Assembly (NCBI GenBank): GCA_964588305.1
Contig: CAZPOP010000039.1
Location: 1 to 21,167, forward strand
Source: SM1-73 sp964588305
GTDB taxonomy: Bacteria > Zixibacteria > MSB-5A5 > SM1-73
Reading direction: 5' to 3'
DNA length: 21,167 nucleotides
Shown: positions 1-6,737 of the stretch, piece after piece
How positions within the stretch are numbered: the stretch's first letter is position 1
Layout of the letters: each line of letters starts with the position of its first letter
Translations under genes and position numbers: made by a program
The notes under the pieces: generated by a model
The model's database searches: none
Seen by the model: the letters and a program-made list of their open reading frames with translations, nothing else
What the model was told of the DNA's origin: nothing

Positions 1-113
1 ACATGGACGTGGAGTTGATCACCCCCATAGCCTTGGAGAAGGAGCTGCGGTTTGCCATCCGGGAGGGAGGCCGGACGGTGGGAGCCGGTGTGGTCACCCA
101 GGTGACAGAATGA
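1..113 (+). CDS. tuf: Elongation factor Tu, C-terminal fragment (partial, 5' end outside window)
   Basis: EF-Tu is the GTPase that delivers aminoacyl-tRNA to the ribosomal A site. Only the last 36 residues are present, read from the first complete codon at position 3 to TGA at 111-113. They include ITPIALEKELRFAIREGG followed by RTVGAGVV, the highly conserved end of EF-Tu domain III. The gene lies 115 nt upstream of rpsJ, which matches the common str-S10 junction (rpsL-rpsG-fusA-tuf-rpsJ). The upstream str genes are presumably just outside the window. The family call is certain; whether this is the only tuf copy cannot be seen. Confidence 0.97.
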   Translation, partial: MDVELITPIALEKELRFAIREGGRTVGAGVVTQVTE

Positions 114-119
114 GTCCAG

Positions 120-147
120 GGTATGGGGACCATATGGTTCACATACC
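120..147 (+). promoter_or_regulatory. Near-perfect hairpin in the tuf-rpsJ spacer
   Basis: GGTATG (120-125) pairs with CATACC (142-147). After one G/A mismatch, GGACC (127-131) pairs with GGTTC (136-140), including one G-U. The loop is ATAT. This gives 11 base pairs with one mismatch. No T-run follows, so it is not an intrinsic terminator. It sits in the leader of the S10 block, where L4-mediated control acts in gamma-proteobacteria; a regulatory role here is inference. An RNA-processing or mRNA-stability element between tuf and rpsJ is equally possible. Confidence 0.45.
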
Positions 148-228
148 AGCGGATTCCCAGTATGCGGATTGTAGACAAAAAGCTGCGTAACCTATGAGGT
201 AATAAGAAAACGATCGAAGGAATGGTGC

Positions 229-537
229 ATGGAAGGACAGAAAATTAGAATTTGGCTCAGAGCATATGATCATGTTTCCCTGGACAAGTCGACCAAGGAA
301 ATAGTGAGGACCGTAAGCCGTACCGGAGCGAGAATATCAGGACCTGTGCCCTTGCCCACCCAAAGGAGGCTTTACACCGTATTGAGGTCTCCGCATACGG
401 ATAAGAAATCCAGGGAGCAATTCGAGACACGGATCCATAAGAGATTGATCGATATTCACAACTCCACTCCGCAGACCGTGGACGCTCTGATGAAGCTGGA
501 TTTGCCTGCCGGCGTGGATGTGGAGATAAAGGTGTAG
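229..537 (+). CDS. rpsJ: 30S ribosomal protein S10 (NusE)
   Basis: S10 is a small-subunit head protein and, as NusE, a transcription antitermination factor that binds NusB and NusG. The 102-residue product has the normal family length. It shows the diagnostic stretches GPVPLPT (after GARIS), RSPHTDKKSREQFE and DALMKLDLPAGVDVEIK at the C terminus. The ATG at 229 is preceded by GAAGGA, a suitable ribosome binding site. It is the first gene of the S10 block and is followed 46 nt later by rplC. Nothing is unusual in the protein itself. Confidence 0.99.
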   Translation: MEGQKIRIWLRAYDHVSLDKSTKEIVRTVSRTGARISGPVPLPTQRRLYTVLRSPHTDKKSREQFETRIHKRLIDIHNSTPQTVDALMKLDLPAGVDVEIKV

Positions 538-583
538 AAGGCACCAGGCGGCATTGGGCAGGCAGGTCCTTGAGAGAAAGAAG

Positions 584-1210
584 ATGGAAGGAATTGTCGG
601 AAAAAAGATAGGGATGACCAGGATCTTTGACCAGGAGGGTTATTCCGTCCCGGTCACGGTGATAGAGGCGGGACCTTCTCCGGTGGTGCAGGTGAAGAGC
701 AAAGAGAAGGATGGTTACAGCGCTGTACAATTGGGCTTCGGAGAGAAGAGAAAGAATCTGGTCAACAAGCCGCTGTCGGGTCATTTCGCAAAAGCTAAGG
801 TTGAACCCAAAAGGATGCTAAAAGAAATCAGAACAAGAGAAGACGGAAAGATGGAGCTCGGTCAGGAAGTGAAAGCAGACATCTTCGCCATTGGGGACAA
901 GGTTTGCGTGACCGGAATTTCCAAGGGTTTAGGATTTCAGGGGGGAGTGAGGCGTCACAAGTTTCACGGCGGACCTAAAACGCATGGACAGTCAGATAGG
1001 CTGAGGGCACCCGGATCGATCGGGGGAAGCTCTTATCCCTCCCGGGTCTTCAAAGGTCAAAAGATGCCGGGACGAATGGGAGGAAACAAGGTCACCGTTC
1101 CAAACCTGATCGTCGCCGGAGTGGATTCCGAGAAGAATCTCCTTTTGGTTAGAGGAGCTGTCCCGGGCAAAAGAAATTCCTATCTGACCATAAGAAAGGT
1201 CTCAGCGTAG
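584..1210 (+). CDS. rplC: 50S ribosomal protein L3
   Basis: L3 is an early-assembly 23S rRNA binder whose central loop reaches toward the peptidyl transferase centre. The 208-residue protein begins MEGIVGKKIGMTRIF, the family-typical start, so ATG 584 is chosen over an in-frame TTG at 554. A GAGAGAAAG purine run precedes it. The core loop RRHKFHGGPKTHGQSDR and then FKGQKMPGRMGG is intact. The position matching E. coli Gln150, the PrmB methylation target in GSIGQNQTPG, is Ser here (GSIGGSSYPS), so that modification is unlikely. rplD follows 9 nt downstream. Confidence 0.98.
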   Translation: MEGIVGKKIGMTRIFDQEGYSVPVTVIEAGPSPVVQVKSKEKDGYSAVQLGFGEKRKNLVNKPLSGHFAKAKVEPKRMLKEIRTREDGKMELGQEVKADIFAIGDKVCVTGISKGLGFQGGVRRHKFHGGPKTHGQSDRLRAPGSIGGSSYPSRVFKGQKMPGRMGGNKVTVPNLIVAGVDSEKNLLLVRGAVPGKRNSYLTIRKVSA

Positions 1211-1219
1211 AGGACACCT

Positions 1220-1849
1220 ATGCCCAGCGCATCAGTTTACGACAAAGAGGGTACAAAGATTGACACCTTGGATCTCAGCCAGAAGCTCTTCGGTCAGGAG
1301 CCAAATGCCAGCGTGATTCATCAATACTTACGAGCCTACCTGGCGAATCAAAGGCAGGGAACGGTGAAGAAAAAAGGCAGATCTGAGGTGAGAGGCAGTG
1401 GAGCCAAACCTTGGCGCCAGAAGGGTACCGGGCGGGCGCGTGCGGGCACCAGAACCTCTCCCATATGGGTGGGCGGCGGAAGAGCCTTCGCTCCTCAGAT
1501 GCGAGATTATAGGATCGCCATTCCGAAGAAGGTTAAAAGACTGGCCTTGGCCTCTGCCCTTTCCTCCAAGGCGAGGGATAATAAAATAACCATACTGGAT
1601 CAGATCTCGGTGGAGGCCCCCAAAACCAAAATCATGGCCGGACTACTGGGTAAACTCAAGATAAGGGGATCGAAGATCGTTTTTCTCTTTGAGGGAATAG
1701 ACGAGAATCTCTGCAAATCCGGGCGCAACATAAGGGGTTTGGTTCTCAAAAGAGCGTCTTTGGTCAATCCATACGATCTTTTTAACAGTGATTTTTTGAT
1801 CATGACCAGGGAGGCTTTAAAGACGGTAGAGGAGGTATTTGCCAGGTGA
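1220..1849 (+). CDS. rplD: 50S ribosomal protein L4
   Basis: L4 binds 23S rRNA domain I, and its extended loop lines the peptide exit tunnel. The 209-residue protein has the loop signature SGAKPWRQKGTGRARAGTR and then SPIWVGGGRAFAP, followed by a globular part ending in the usual FLIMTREALKTVEE. In E. coli L4 also represses its own operon; whether that applies here is unknown. Its TGA stop (1847-1849) overlaps the GTG start of rplW by 4 nt, which suggests translational coupling. This is one of only two overlapping junctions in the superoperon. Confidence 0.98.
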   Translation: MPSASVYDKEGTKIDTLDLSQKLFGQEPNASVIHQYLRAYLANQRQGTVKKKGRSEVRGSGAKPWRQKGTGRARAGTRTSPIWVGGGRAFAPQMRDYRIAIPKKVKRLALASALSSKARDNKITILDQISVEAPKTKIMAGLLGKLKIRGSKIVFLFEGIDENLCKSGRNIRGLVLKRASLVNPYDLFNSDFLIMTREALKTVEEVFAR

Positions 1850-2136
1850 AAAACCCTCGTGAGATTATAAAGGCCCCTTTAGTCTCGGAAAAGGGTACCA
1901 ACATGCGAGTCAACGAAAATAAATATGTATTCAAGGTAGATAAAGAGGCGAACAAGTTAGAGATAAAAAGGGCCATAGAGGAGCTCTTTAAGGTGAAGGT
2001 AGAAGATGTTACTACCATGATGATGCACGGTAAGCCCAAGAGAATGGGCAGATTTGAAGGGAGAAGGCCCGACTGCAAGAAAGCTATAGTCCGGCTTAAG
2101 AAAGGTGAGACCATAGAGTTGTTTGAGACTGTGTAG
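1846..2136 (+). CDS. rplW: 50S ribosomal protein L23
   Basis: L23 lies at the polypeptide exit and docks trigger factor and SRP. The 96-residue product has the family pattern: IIKAPLVSEKGTNM near the start, NKYVFKVDKEANKLEIKRAIEELF, and the loop GKPKRMGRFEGRRPDCKKAIV. Translation starts at GTG 1846 inside the stop region of rplD (GTGA overlap), consistent with coupled re-initiation. A 78-nt spacer follows before rplB, with no clear terminator. Confidence 0.98.
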   Translation: MKNPREIIKAPLVSEKGTNMRVNENKYVFKVDKEANKLEIKRAIEELFKVKVEDVTTMMMHGKPKRMGRFEGRRPDCKKAIVRLKKGETIELFETV

Positions 2137-2214
2137 AATACGGGTTGACCTTCGGTGGGTGGATGTGGTGAAACGTAAACCATTTGTTCGAAAAGTACTT
2201 TTAGGAATATTCGG

Positions 2215-3039
2215 ATGCCGACAAGAAAATTCAAACCAACCACGCCGTCATTGAGATTCAGGACGGTCTCCTCCTTTGAGGAGATAACCTCCACCGTCCC
2301 GGAGAAGTCGCTCTTGTCTCCTTTGAGAAAAAGCGGCGGCAGAAACAATCAGGGAAGGATTACCTGTCGCCATCGAGGCGGCGGTACTAAGCGTTTCTAC
2401 AGGATCATCGATTTCAGAAGGGACAAACTAAACATCCCGGCCAAGGTGGCCACCATCGAATATGATCCTAATCGTTCTGCTCGCATCGCCCTTCTGCATT
2501 ATGCCGACGGGGAAAAAAGATATATCCTGGTGCCTTTGGGATTGAAGGTGGGAGACACGGTCATGGCCGGAGCGGATGCGGAGATAAAAGCGGGCAACGC
2601 CATCCCCTTGGCTAAGATTCCCCCGGGGACCATGATTCATAACGTGGAATTACGCAGGGGGAAAGGAGCGCAGATAGCAAGGGGCGCCGGAACGTTCGCT
2701 CAATTGGTGGCTAAAGAGGGGGAATATGGTCATGTGAGATTGCCATCAGGAGAGGTGCGGCTGGTGAGATTGGAGTGTTTGGCTACCGTCGGACAGGTGG
2801 GAAATCTGGATCACGAGAACATCTTCTACGGTAAGGCCGGGAAGACCAGGTGGTTGGGGAGAAGACCTAAAGTCAGAGGGGTGGCTATGAATCCGGTGGA
2901 CCACCCCATGGGAGGTGGAGAGGGAAGATCATCCGGGGGAAGGCATCCTACGACTCCCTGGGGGAAGATCACCAAAGGGCTGAAAACCAGGAAAAAGAAG
3001 TTGTCCGATAAATTGATAGTCAAGAGAAGAAGCAAGTAA
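2215..3039 (+). CDS. rplB: 50S ribosomal protein L2
   Basis: L2 is needed for subunit association and peptidyl transferase function. The 274-residue length is typical. SGGRNNQGRITCRHRGGG (about residues 41-58) and GVAMNPVDHPMGGGEGR carry the family signatures, the latter including the universally conserved functional histidine. The next histidine found in E. coli (DHPH) is Met here, a form I recall from Bacteroidota, which supports an FCB-like origin. ATG 2215 has AGGA about 8 nt upstream. The basic C-terminal tail KTRKKKLSDKLIVKRR is normal. A 138-nt spacer follows. Confidence 0.99.
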   Translation: MPTRKFKPTTPSLRFRTVSSFEEITSTVPEKSLLSPLRKSGGRNNQGRITCRHRGGGTKRFYRIIDFRRDKLNIPAKVATIEYDPNRSARIALLHYADGEKRYILVPLGLKVGDTVMAGADAEIKAGNAIPLAKIPPGTMIHNVELRRGKGAQIARGAGTFAQLVAKEGEYGHVRLPSGEVRLVRLECLATVGQVGNLDHENIFYGKAGKTRWLGRRPKVRGVAMNPVDHPMGGGEGRSSGGRHPTTPWGKITKGLKTRKKKLSDKLIVKRRSK

Positions 3040-3106
3040 TTGAAGGAGATGAATTGAAGCTGGTTTGATGCAGCGATGGAGGAGACCACTAACGTTTTTT
3101 TGACAC

Positions 3107-3142
3107 CGGACCCGGCTCCGAACTTTTCTGAGATGGGGTCCG
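3107..3142 (+). promoter_or_regulatory. Inverted repeat in the rplB-rpsS spacer
   Basis: CGGACCC (3107-3113) and GGGTCCG (3136-3142) are perfect complements separated by 22 nt. A T7 run (3095-3101) precedes the hairpin rather than following it, so this is not an ordinary plus-strand terminator. It lies upstream of the GGAGGT ribosome binding site of rpsS (3160-3165). A processing or translational-control role is inference. Confidence 0.35.
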
Positions 3143-3177
3143 CAACGCTAAACCTGCTTGGAGGTGGAAAGTAAAAG

Positions 3178-3465
3178 ATGGCAAGATCTCTTAAAAAGGG
3201 ACCCTTTGTAGATGAGCACCTCTCGAAGAAGATTTCGGCAATGGACCAAACTGGTGAGAAGAGAGTTGTCAAAACCTGGTCCAGGAGATCCACCATTACT
3301 CCTGAGTTCGTGGGACACACCATTGCCGTTCATAACGGCAACAAGTTCATCCCGGTTTACATATCCGAGAACATGGTGGGGCACAAATTAGGAGAGTTTT
3401 CCCCCACCAGAATTTTCCGGTCGCATTCGGGAAGGATGACGGAAAGATCAACCTCCTTGAAATAA
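3178..3465 (+). CDS. rpsS: 30S ribosomal protein S19
   Basis: S19 sits in the head of the small subunit, pairs with S13 and contacts the A-site tRNA. The 95-residue protein starts MARSLKKGPFVDEHLSKK and contains TWSRRSTITPEFVGHTIAVHNG and FIPVYISENMVGHKLGEFSPTR, all family hallmarks. The ATG at 3178 has GGAGGT 12 nt upstream, a rather long spacing. Its neighbours rplB and rplV are in the expected order. Confidence 0.99.
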   Translation: MARSLKKGPFVDEHLSKKISAMDQTGEKRVVKTWSRRSTITPEFVGHTIAVHNGNKFIPVYISENMVGHKLGEFSPTRIFRSHSGRMTERSTSLK

Positions 3466-3506
3466 GAGCCAATTCGGGTGATAGGCGAAAGGTAGTGCAG
3501 AATTCA

Positions 3507-3875
3507 ATGGAAGCGAAGGCCAGAGCAAGGTTTGTGAGGATGTCTGCCAGAAAGGTCAGAAGGGTGGCTGACCTTATCCGGGGAAGAAATGTGGAGGAGG
3601 CTCTAAACATACTCTCCTTTACCCCCAAGGTTGCAGCCTCGCCACTGGAGAAGACGCTGAAGTCTGCCACTGCCAATGCTTTAAGCATTGAGGGAACCGC
3701 CAAGCTCAAGGCTGAGAATTTGCGGATAAAGGAGATTTTGGTGGATGGTGGACCGATCATGAAGAGAATCAGGCCGACCGGGATGGGAAGGGCATATAAA
3801 ATCAGAAAGAGAACCAACCATATCACCATAGTGGTGACGGATGGTGAGGAGGAGGCCGAACTCCAGCAAGGTTGA
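3507..3875 (+). CDS. rplV: 50S ribosomal protein L22
   Basis: L22 contacts all 23S rRNA domains, and its beta-hairpin forms part of the exit-tunnel wall (macrolide-relevant region). The sequence MEAKARARFVRMSARKVRRV, ADLIRGRNVEEAL and the hairpin IMKRIRPTGMGRAYKIRKRTNH identify it. I start it at ATG 3507 (122 residues) because homologues begin at MEAK. An in-frame GTG at 3495 would add four residues. AAAGG (3488-3492) is 14 nt from the ATG and only 2 nt from the GTG, so the ribosome binding site does not settle the choice. A 119-nt spacer follows. Confidence 0.97.
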   Translation: MEAKARARFVRMSARKVRRVADLIRGRNVEEALNILSFTPKVAASPLEKTLKSATANALSIEGTAKLKAENLRIKEILVDGGPIMKRIRPTGMGRAYKIRKRTNHITIVVTDGEEEAELQQG

Positions 3876-3994
3876 GGCGCGCCAAGCTTGTCCTCAGGCA
3901 AGATGGCCGGCAAGTGAGCTGAAAGCTTAAGGTACGCGACGGAACCGCTTGCTTTGAAAGCAAAGGATCATAAAAGAGGATGAAGGAGGTTTAA

Positions 3995-4756
3995 TTGGGA
4001 CAGAAGACCAATCCCGTTGGCTTGAGGTTGGGAATAATTAGAAGCTGGAGCTCCCGCTGGTTTGCTAACAAAGGCTTTTCAGATTTTCTGAAGGAAGACA
4101 TGATAATCAGAAGATACACCCTGAAGCGCTTGGAGCATGCCGGGATTGGCCAGGTGGACATATTCCGAGCTCCCCGAAAGGTAACTTTGGACATCCATAC
4201 TGCCAGGCCGGGAATCGTCATCGGCAGGAGAGGGGCGGAGGTGGACAAGTTAAAGGAGGAGCTCCAACTCCTCAGCAAAAAGGAGATTGTGATCAACATC
4301 ATAGAGATAAAAAAGCCGGAGCTTTGCGCGAAATTGGTCGGGGAAAGCATCGCCAAGCAACTGGAGGGGAGGGTCTCGTTCAGAAGGGCCATGAAGAAGG
4401 CAATCTCCTCGACCATGAAATTGGGAGCAGAAGGGGTGAAGATTTCGTGCGGGGGAAGGTTGGGTGGGGCAGAAATCGCACGGACCGAGAAATACATGGA
4501 TGGTAGGGTTCCTCTGCATACCTTGAGGGCTGACATCGATTATGCCTCCGCTACAGCCCACACCACTTATGGATGTATCGGAGTAAAAGTATGGATATGT
4601 AAGGGTGAGATTCTGGGTGAGGAAGCTGTTCCCGAGACGGAGACCAAAGCGAAAGCGGGCCCCCTTGAGCTGCGACGCGCAGAGGAGCAAAAGGGAGGAG
4701 ATGAGAAGAGGAGAAAAAGAAGGACTAAGAAAAGAAAGACGGAAAAAGCAGTCTAG
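3995..4756 (+). CDS. rpsC: 30S ribosomal protein S3 with basic C-terminal extension
   Basis: S3 guards the mRNA entry channel and contributes to ribosomal helicase activity. It has an N-terminal region starting GQKTNPVGLRLGIIRSWSS and a type II KH domain with the loop GRRG at residues 77-80. The S3 C-terminal domain includes SCGGRLGGAEIARTE and ends near GVKVWICKGEIL. Residues about 210-253 form a charged, low-complexity tail, rich in Glu and then in Lys/Arg, longer than in E. coli S3. The start is TTG 3995, with a strong GGAGGT at 3985-3990; no in-frame ATG fits the family start. Confidence 0.98.
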   Translation: MGQKTNPVGLRLGIIRSWSSRWFANKGFSDFLKEDMIIRRYTLKRLEHAGIGQVDIFRAPRKVTLDIHTARPGIVIGRRGAEVDKLKEELQLLSKKEIVINIIEIKKPELCAKLVGESIAKQLEGRVSFRRAMKKAISSTMKLGAEGVKISCGGRLGGAEIARTEKYMDGRVPLHTLRADIDYASATAHTTYGCIGVKVWICKGEILGEEAVPETETKAKAGPLELRRAEEQKGGDEKRRKRRTKKRKTEKAV

Positions 4757-4779
4757 AAGCTTCAAGAGTTGAGAGCTTC
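4756..4779 (+). promoter_or_regulatory. Hairpin immediately after the rpsC stop codon
   Basis: GAAGCT (4756-4761) pairs with AGCTTC (4774-4779), one G (4773) bulges, and TCAA (4762-4765) pairs with TTGA (4769-4772) around a GAG loop. This gives ten base pairs in 24 nt. The last base of the rpsC stop codon is the first base of the stem. No T-run follows, so transcription should continue into rplP. A 3'-end protecting or processing structure is one possible role. Confidence 0.4.
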
Positions 4780-4842
4780 GAAGGTTTTGATTAGTGTTCG
4801 GATGCATGCCGTGCTGTACAGAGGGAAGGTGGAGTTCTTTTT

Positions 4843-5256
4843 ATGTTAATGCCCAAGAGGGTGAAATACAGAAAGCAGCAGAGAGGTAGGAGGAGAGGTA
4901 AGGCCTACCGAGGCTCGGAGATAAATTTCGGGGAGTTTGGGATCAAAGCTTTAGAGCCAGCTTGGCTGACCAACAAACAAATCGAGGCGGCCAGAGTGGC
5001 CCTGACGCGTCGCATAAAGAGGGGGGGGAAGGTGTGGATCTGCGTCTTCCCGGATAAACCGGTTACGGTGAAACCTGCCGAGACTAGGATGGGAAAAGGC
5101 AAAGGTGCCCCCGATCATTGGGTGGCGGTGGTAAAACCCGGGAGAGTGCTCTTTGAATTAGAAGGGGTGAATCCCCCGCTGGCCAAGGAGGCCTTAACTT
5201 TGGCTGCCAATAAGCTTCCCATAAAGACCAAGTTTGTAACCCGAACCCAGGTTTAG
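4843..5256 (+). CDS. rplP: 50S ribosomal protein L16
   Basis: L16 helps position A-site tRNA and completes late 50S assembly. The 137-residue protein begins MLMPKRVKYRKQQRGR and contains NFGEFGIKALEP, RGGKVWICVFPDKPVT and ETRMGKGKGAPDHWVAVV, all diagnostic. GGAAGGTGGAG lies about 8 nt before ATG 4843. Length and motifs are normal. rpmC follows after 51 nt. Confidence 0.99.
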   Translation: MLMPKRVKYRKQQRGRRRGKAYRGSEINFGEFGIKALEPAWLTNKQIEAARVALTRRIKRGGKVWICVFPDKPVTVKPAETRMGKGKGAPDHWVAVVKPGRVLFELEGVNPPLAKEALTLAANKLPIKTKFVTRTQV

Positions 5257-5307
5257 AGGCAGGGCTGCCGAAAGGGAGAGAAATCCGAATCAGAGGATTG
5301 TGAGGAT

Positions 5308-5592
5308 ATGAAGAAAGAGCAGATGCGGGAGTTGACCAGAGAAGAACTTCATCAGAAGAGGCTTGAGGTCGAAGAGGAATTCTTTAATTTAAGATTGCAG
5401 AAGGCGAGCAAGGAGTTGGATAATCCTCTGAGATTAAGAACCCTGGGAAGAGAGTTGGCCCGAATTAATACCATTTTGAGGGAAGATGAGTTGAAAATCA
5501 GAACTCTGGCCGCAGGCGGCGAGAAAACCGGGCTGCCGAGGGACAGAGAGGCACAAGGCGATTCACAGAATACAAAAGAAGATAAACCCTAA
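5308..5592 (+). CDS. rpmC: 50S ribosomal protein L29 with C-terminal extension
   Basis: L29 is a small two-helix protein next to L23 at the exit tunnel. Residues 1-65 fit the family: MRELTREELHQKRLEVEEEF, NLRLQKASKELDNPLRLR and RRELARINTILRE-like helices. The usual length is 60-70 residues. Here about 28 additional polar residues (66-94, ending TKEDKP) follow, probably disordered. The ATG at 5308 is preceded by GTGAGG. The downstream gene rpsQ starts 15 nt after the stop, close enough for coupling. Confidence 0.97.
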   Translation: MKKEQMRELTREELHQKRLEVEEEFFNLRLQKASKELDNPLRLRTLGRELARINTILREDELKIRTLAAGGEKTGLPRDREAQGDSQNTKEDKP

Positions 5593-5607
5593 CTTCTATT
5601 TCAAAAG

Positions 5608-5862
5608 ATGGAGAGAAACAAGAGAAAGACGAAAACGGGTTGGGTGGTTTCAAATACAATGGAGAAAACCGTCGTAGTCGCCATCGATAGACTTTTGAGG
5701 CATCCCCGGTATAACCGGGTGATCAAGAGAACCTCTAAGCTCTATGCGCACGACGAAAAAAACCAATGCCAGGTCGGAGATAAGGTGTTGGTGATGGAGA
5801 CCAGGCCACTTTCCAAAATGAAAAGATGGCGTCTGGTGGGAGTTCTGGAAAAGGCCAAATGA
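5608..5862 (+). CDS. rpsQ: 30S ribosomal protein S17
   Basis: S17 is a primary 16S rRNA binder with an OB fold. The 84-residue protein shows GWVVSNTMEKTVVVAIDR, HPRYNRVIKRTSKLYAHDE and the GDKVLVMETRPLSKMKRWRLV signature. No good ribosome binding site precedes ATG 5608, so translation is probably coupled to rpmC, whose stop is 15 nt upstream. Family assignment is secure. Confidence 0.98.
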   Translation: MERNKRKTKTGWVVSNTMEKTVVVAIDRLLRHPRYNRVIKRTSKLYAHDEKNQCQVGDKVLVMETRPLSKMKRWRLVGVLEKAK

Positions 5863-5909
5863 GGGGCCGAAGGATAGGTTCTTCGGCAAAGAGAGTGGAG
5901 TAGCGGGAG

Positions 5910-6278
5910 ATGATCAGAGAGTATTCCACCTTGGTGGTGGCGGACAATTCCGGGGCCAAGAAAGCCATGTGCTTCAGGGTGTTGGGGGGGACCAGAAGAA
6001 GGTACGCTGGAGTCGGGGACATTGTTGTGGTCACGGTAAAGGACGCCATCCCCGGAGGAGCGGTGAAGAAATCCGAGGTCTGTCGTGCCGTGGTGGTGCG
6101 AACGACCCGTGAAACCAAACGCAAAGATGGTTCGTACATCCGGTTCTCCGATAATGCTGCGGTGATCGTCAATGAACTGAACGAACCCAAGGGTACCCGA
6201 ATTTTCGGGCCGGTGGCCAGGGAACTAAGAGAAAGACAGTTCATGAAGATCATCTCCTTGGCTCCCGAGGTGATCTGA
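5910..6278 (+). CDS. rplN: 50S ribosomal protein L14
   Basis: L14 binds 23S rRNA at the subunit interface, contacts L19 and is the docking site for the silencing factor RsfS. The 122-residue length is typical. Signatures include STLVVADNSGAKKAMCFRVL, YAGVGDIVVVTVKDAIPGG, IRFSDNAAVIVNE, and GTRIFGPVARELRERQFMK near the end. It opens the spc block of this superoperon, 47 nt after rpsQ. No promoter is evident in that spacer, so read-through from the S10 block is likely. Confidence 0.99.
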   Translation: MIREYSTLVVADNSGAKKAMCFRVLGGTRRRYAGVGDIVVVTVKDAIPGGAVKKSEVCRAVVVRTTRETKRKDGSYIRFSDNAAVIVNELNEPKGTRIFGPVARELRERQFMKIISLAPEVI

Positions 6279-6334
6279 AGATGGGTTGGAGTTAGGAGGC
6301 TTTTTTTGAGGGCGGCTAATTCGGTGAGGAGAAG

Positions 6335-6658
6335 ATGAGAATTAAGAAAGGCGATTCGGTCTTGATCATAGCTGGTGATGACCGGGGAAAGGTAGCCAAG
6401 GTCCTCAAGGTTTTTCCCCACAAGAATCGAGCTATTGTGGAGGGTGTCAATTTTATCAAGAGACATACTCGGCAAGCCCGGAGAGCCCAAAAGGGGGGGA
6501 TAATTGAAAAGGAAGCTCCGGTAAATCTCTCCAACCTGTTAGTTTTCTGCCCCAAGTGTTCCTCCCCGACCAAAGTCAGCTTCAAGCTCTTGGAGGGAGA
6601 GGCCGGGGGACGGTCAAATAAGGTGCGAATATGCAGAAAATGCGGCGAGATAATCTAA
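6335..6658 (+). CDS. rplX: 50S ribosomal protein L24, zinc-ribbon form
   Basis: L24 is an assembly initiator that contacts the exit tunnel rim. The KOW motif is at the N terminus (KGDSVLIIAGDDRGKVAKVL), followed by EGVNFIKRHTR and GGIIEKEAPVNLSNL. The C-terminal part carries two CxxC pairs (C72, C75 and C100, C103), the zinc-ribbon version seen in many but not all bacteria. The length of 107 residues is normal for this form. GAGGAG immediately precedes ATG 6335. A 79-nt spacer with a strong hairpin follows. Confidence 0.98.
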   Translation: MRIKKGDSVLIIAGDDRGKVAKVLKVFPHKNRAIVEGVNFIKRHTRQARRAQKGGIIEKEAPVNLSNLLVFCPKCSSPTKVSFKLLEGEAGGRSNKVRICRKCGEII

Positions 6659-6673
6659 TTTAGGAAAAGGAGC

Positions 6674-6724
6674 CGGTTGGCTTGAAAGTTTCGTAAGTCC
6701 TTGAGCTTTCAGGCCCACAAACCG
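6674..6724 (+). promoter_or_regulatory. Long hairpin before rplE; candidate S8-type translational operator
   Basis: GGCTTGAAAG (6679-6688) pairs with CTTTCAGGCC (6706-6715), ten pairs with one G-U. An outer helix, CGGTT (6674-6678) with AACCG (6720-6724), stacks below it across a 4-nt CACA bulge (6716-6719). It ends 13 nt before the rplE ATG. In E. coli, S8 represses the spc operon by binding mRNA at the rplX-rplE junction, so the position matches. The S8-specific internal loop has not been demonstrated here; that link is inference. Confidence 0.5.
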
Positions 6725-6737
6725 AGCGGTAAGAGAA

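Noticed and set aside
3041..3070. AAGGAG followed by a four-codon frame (TTG AAG CTG GTT TGA) after rplB
   Set aside because: It is too short to distinguish from chance, and an ATG AAT TGA also starts within range. No link to rpsS translation is visible.
5282..5299. AATCC/GGATT hairpin before rpmC
   Set aside because: It has only five weak pairs and an 8-nt loop, within chance expectation for a spacer of this length.
5735..6490. A 251-codon minus-strand frame across rpsQ, rplN and rplX
   Set aside because: It is antisense to three unambiguous ribosomal protein genes and shows no domain pattern.
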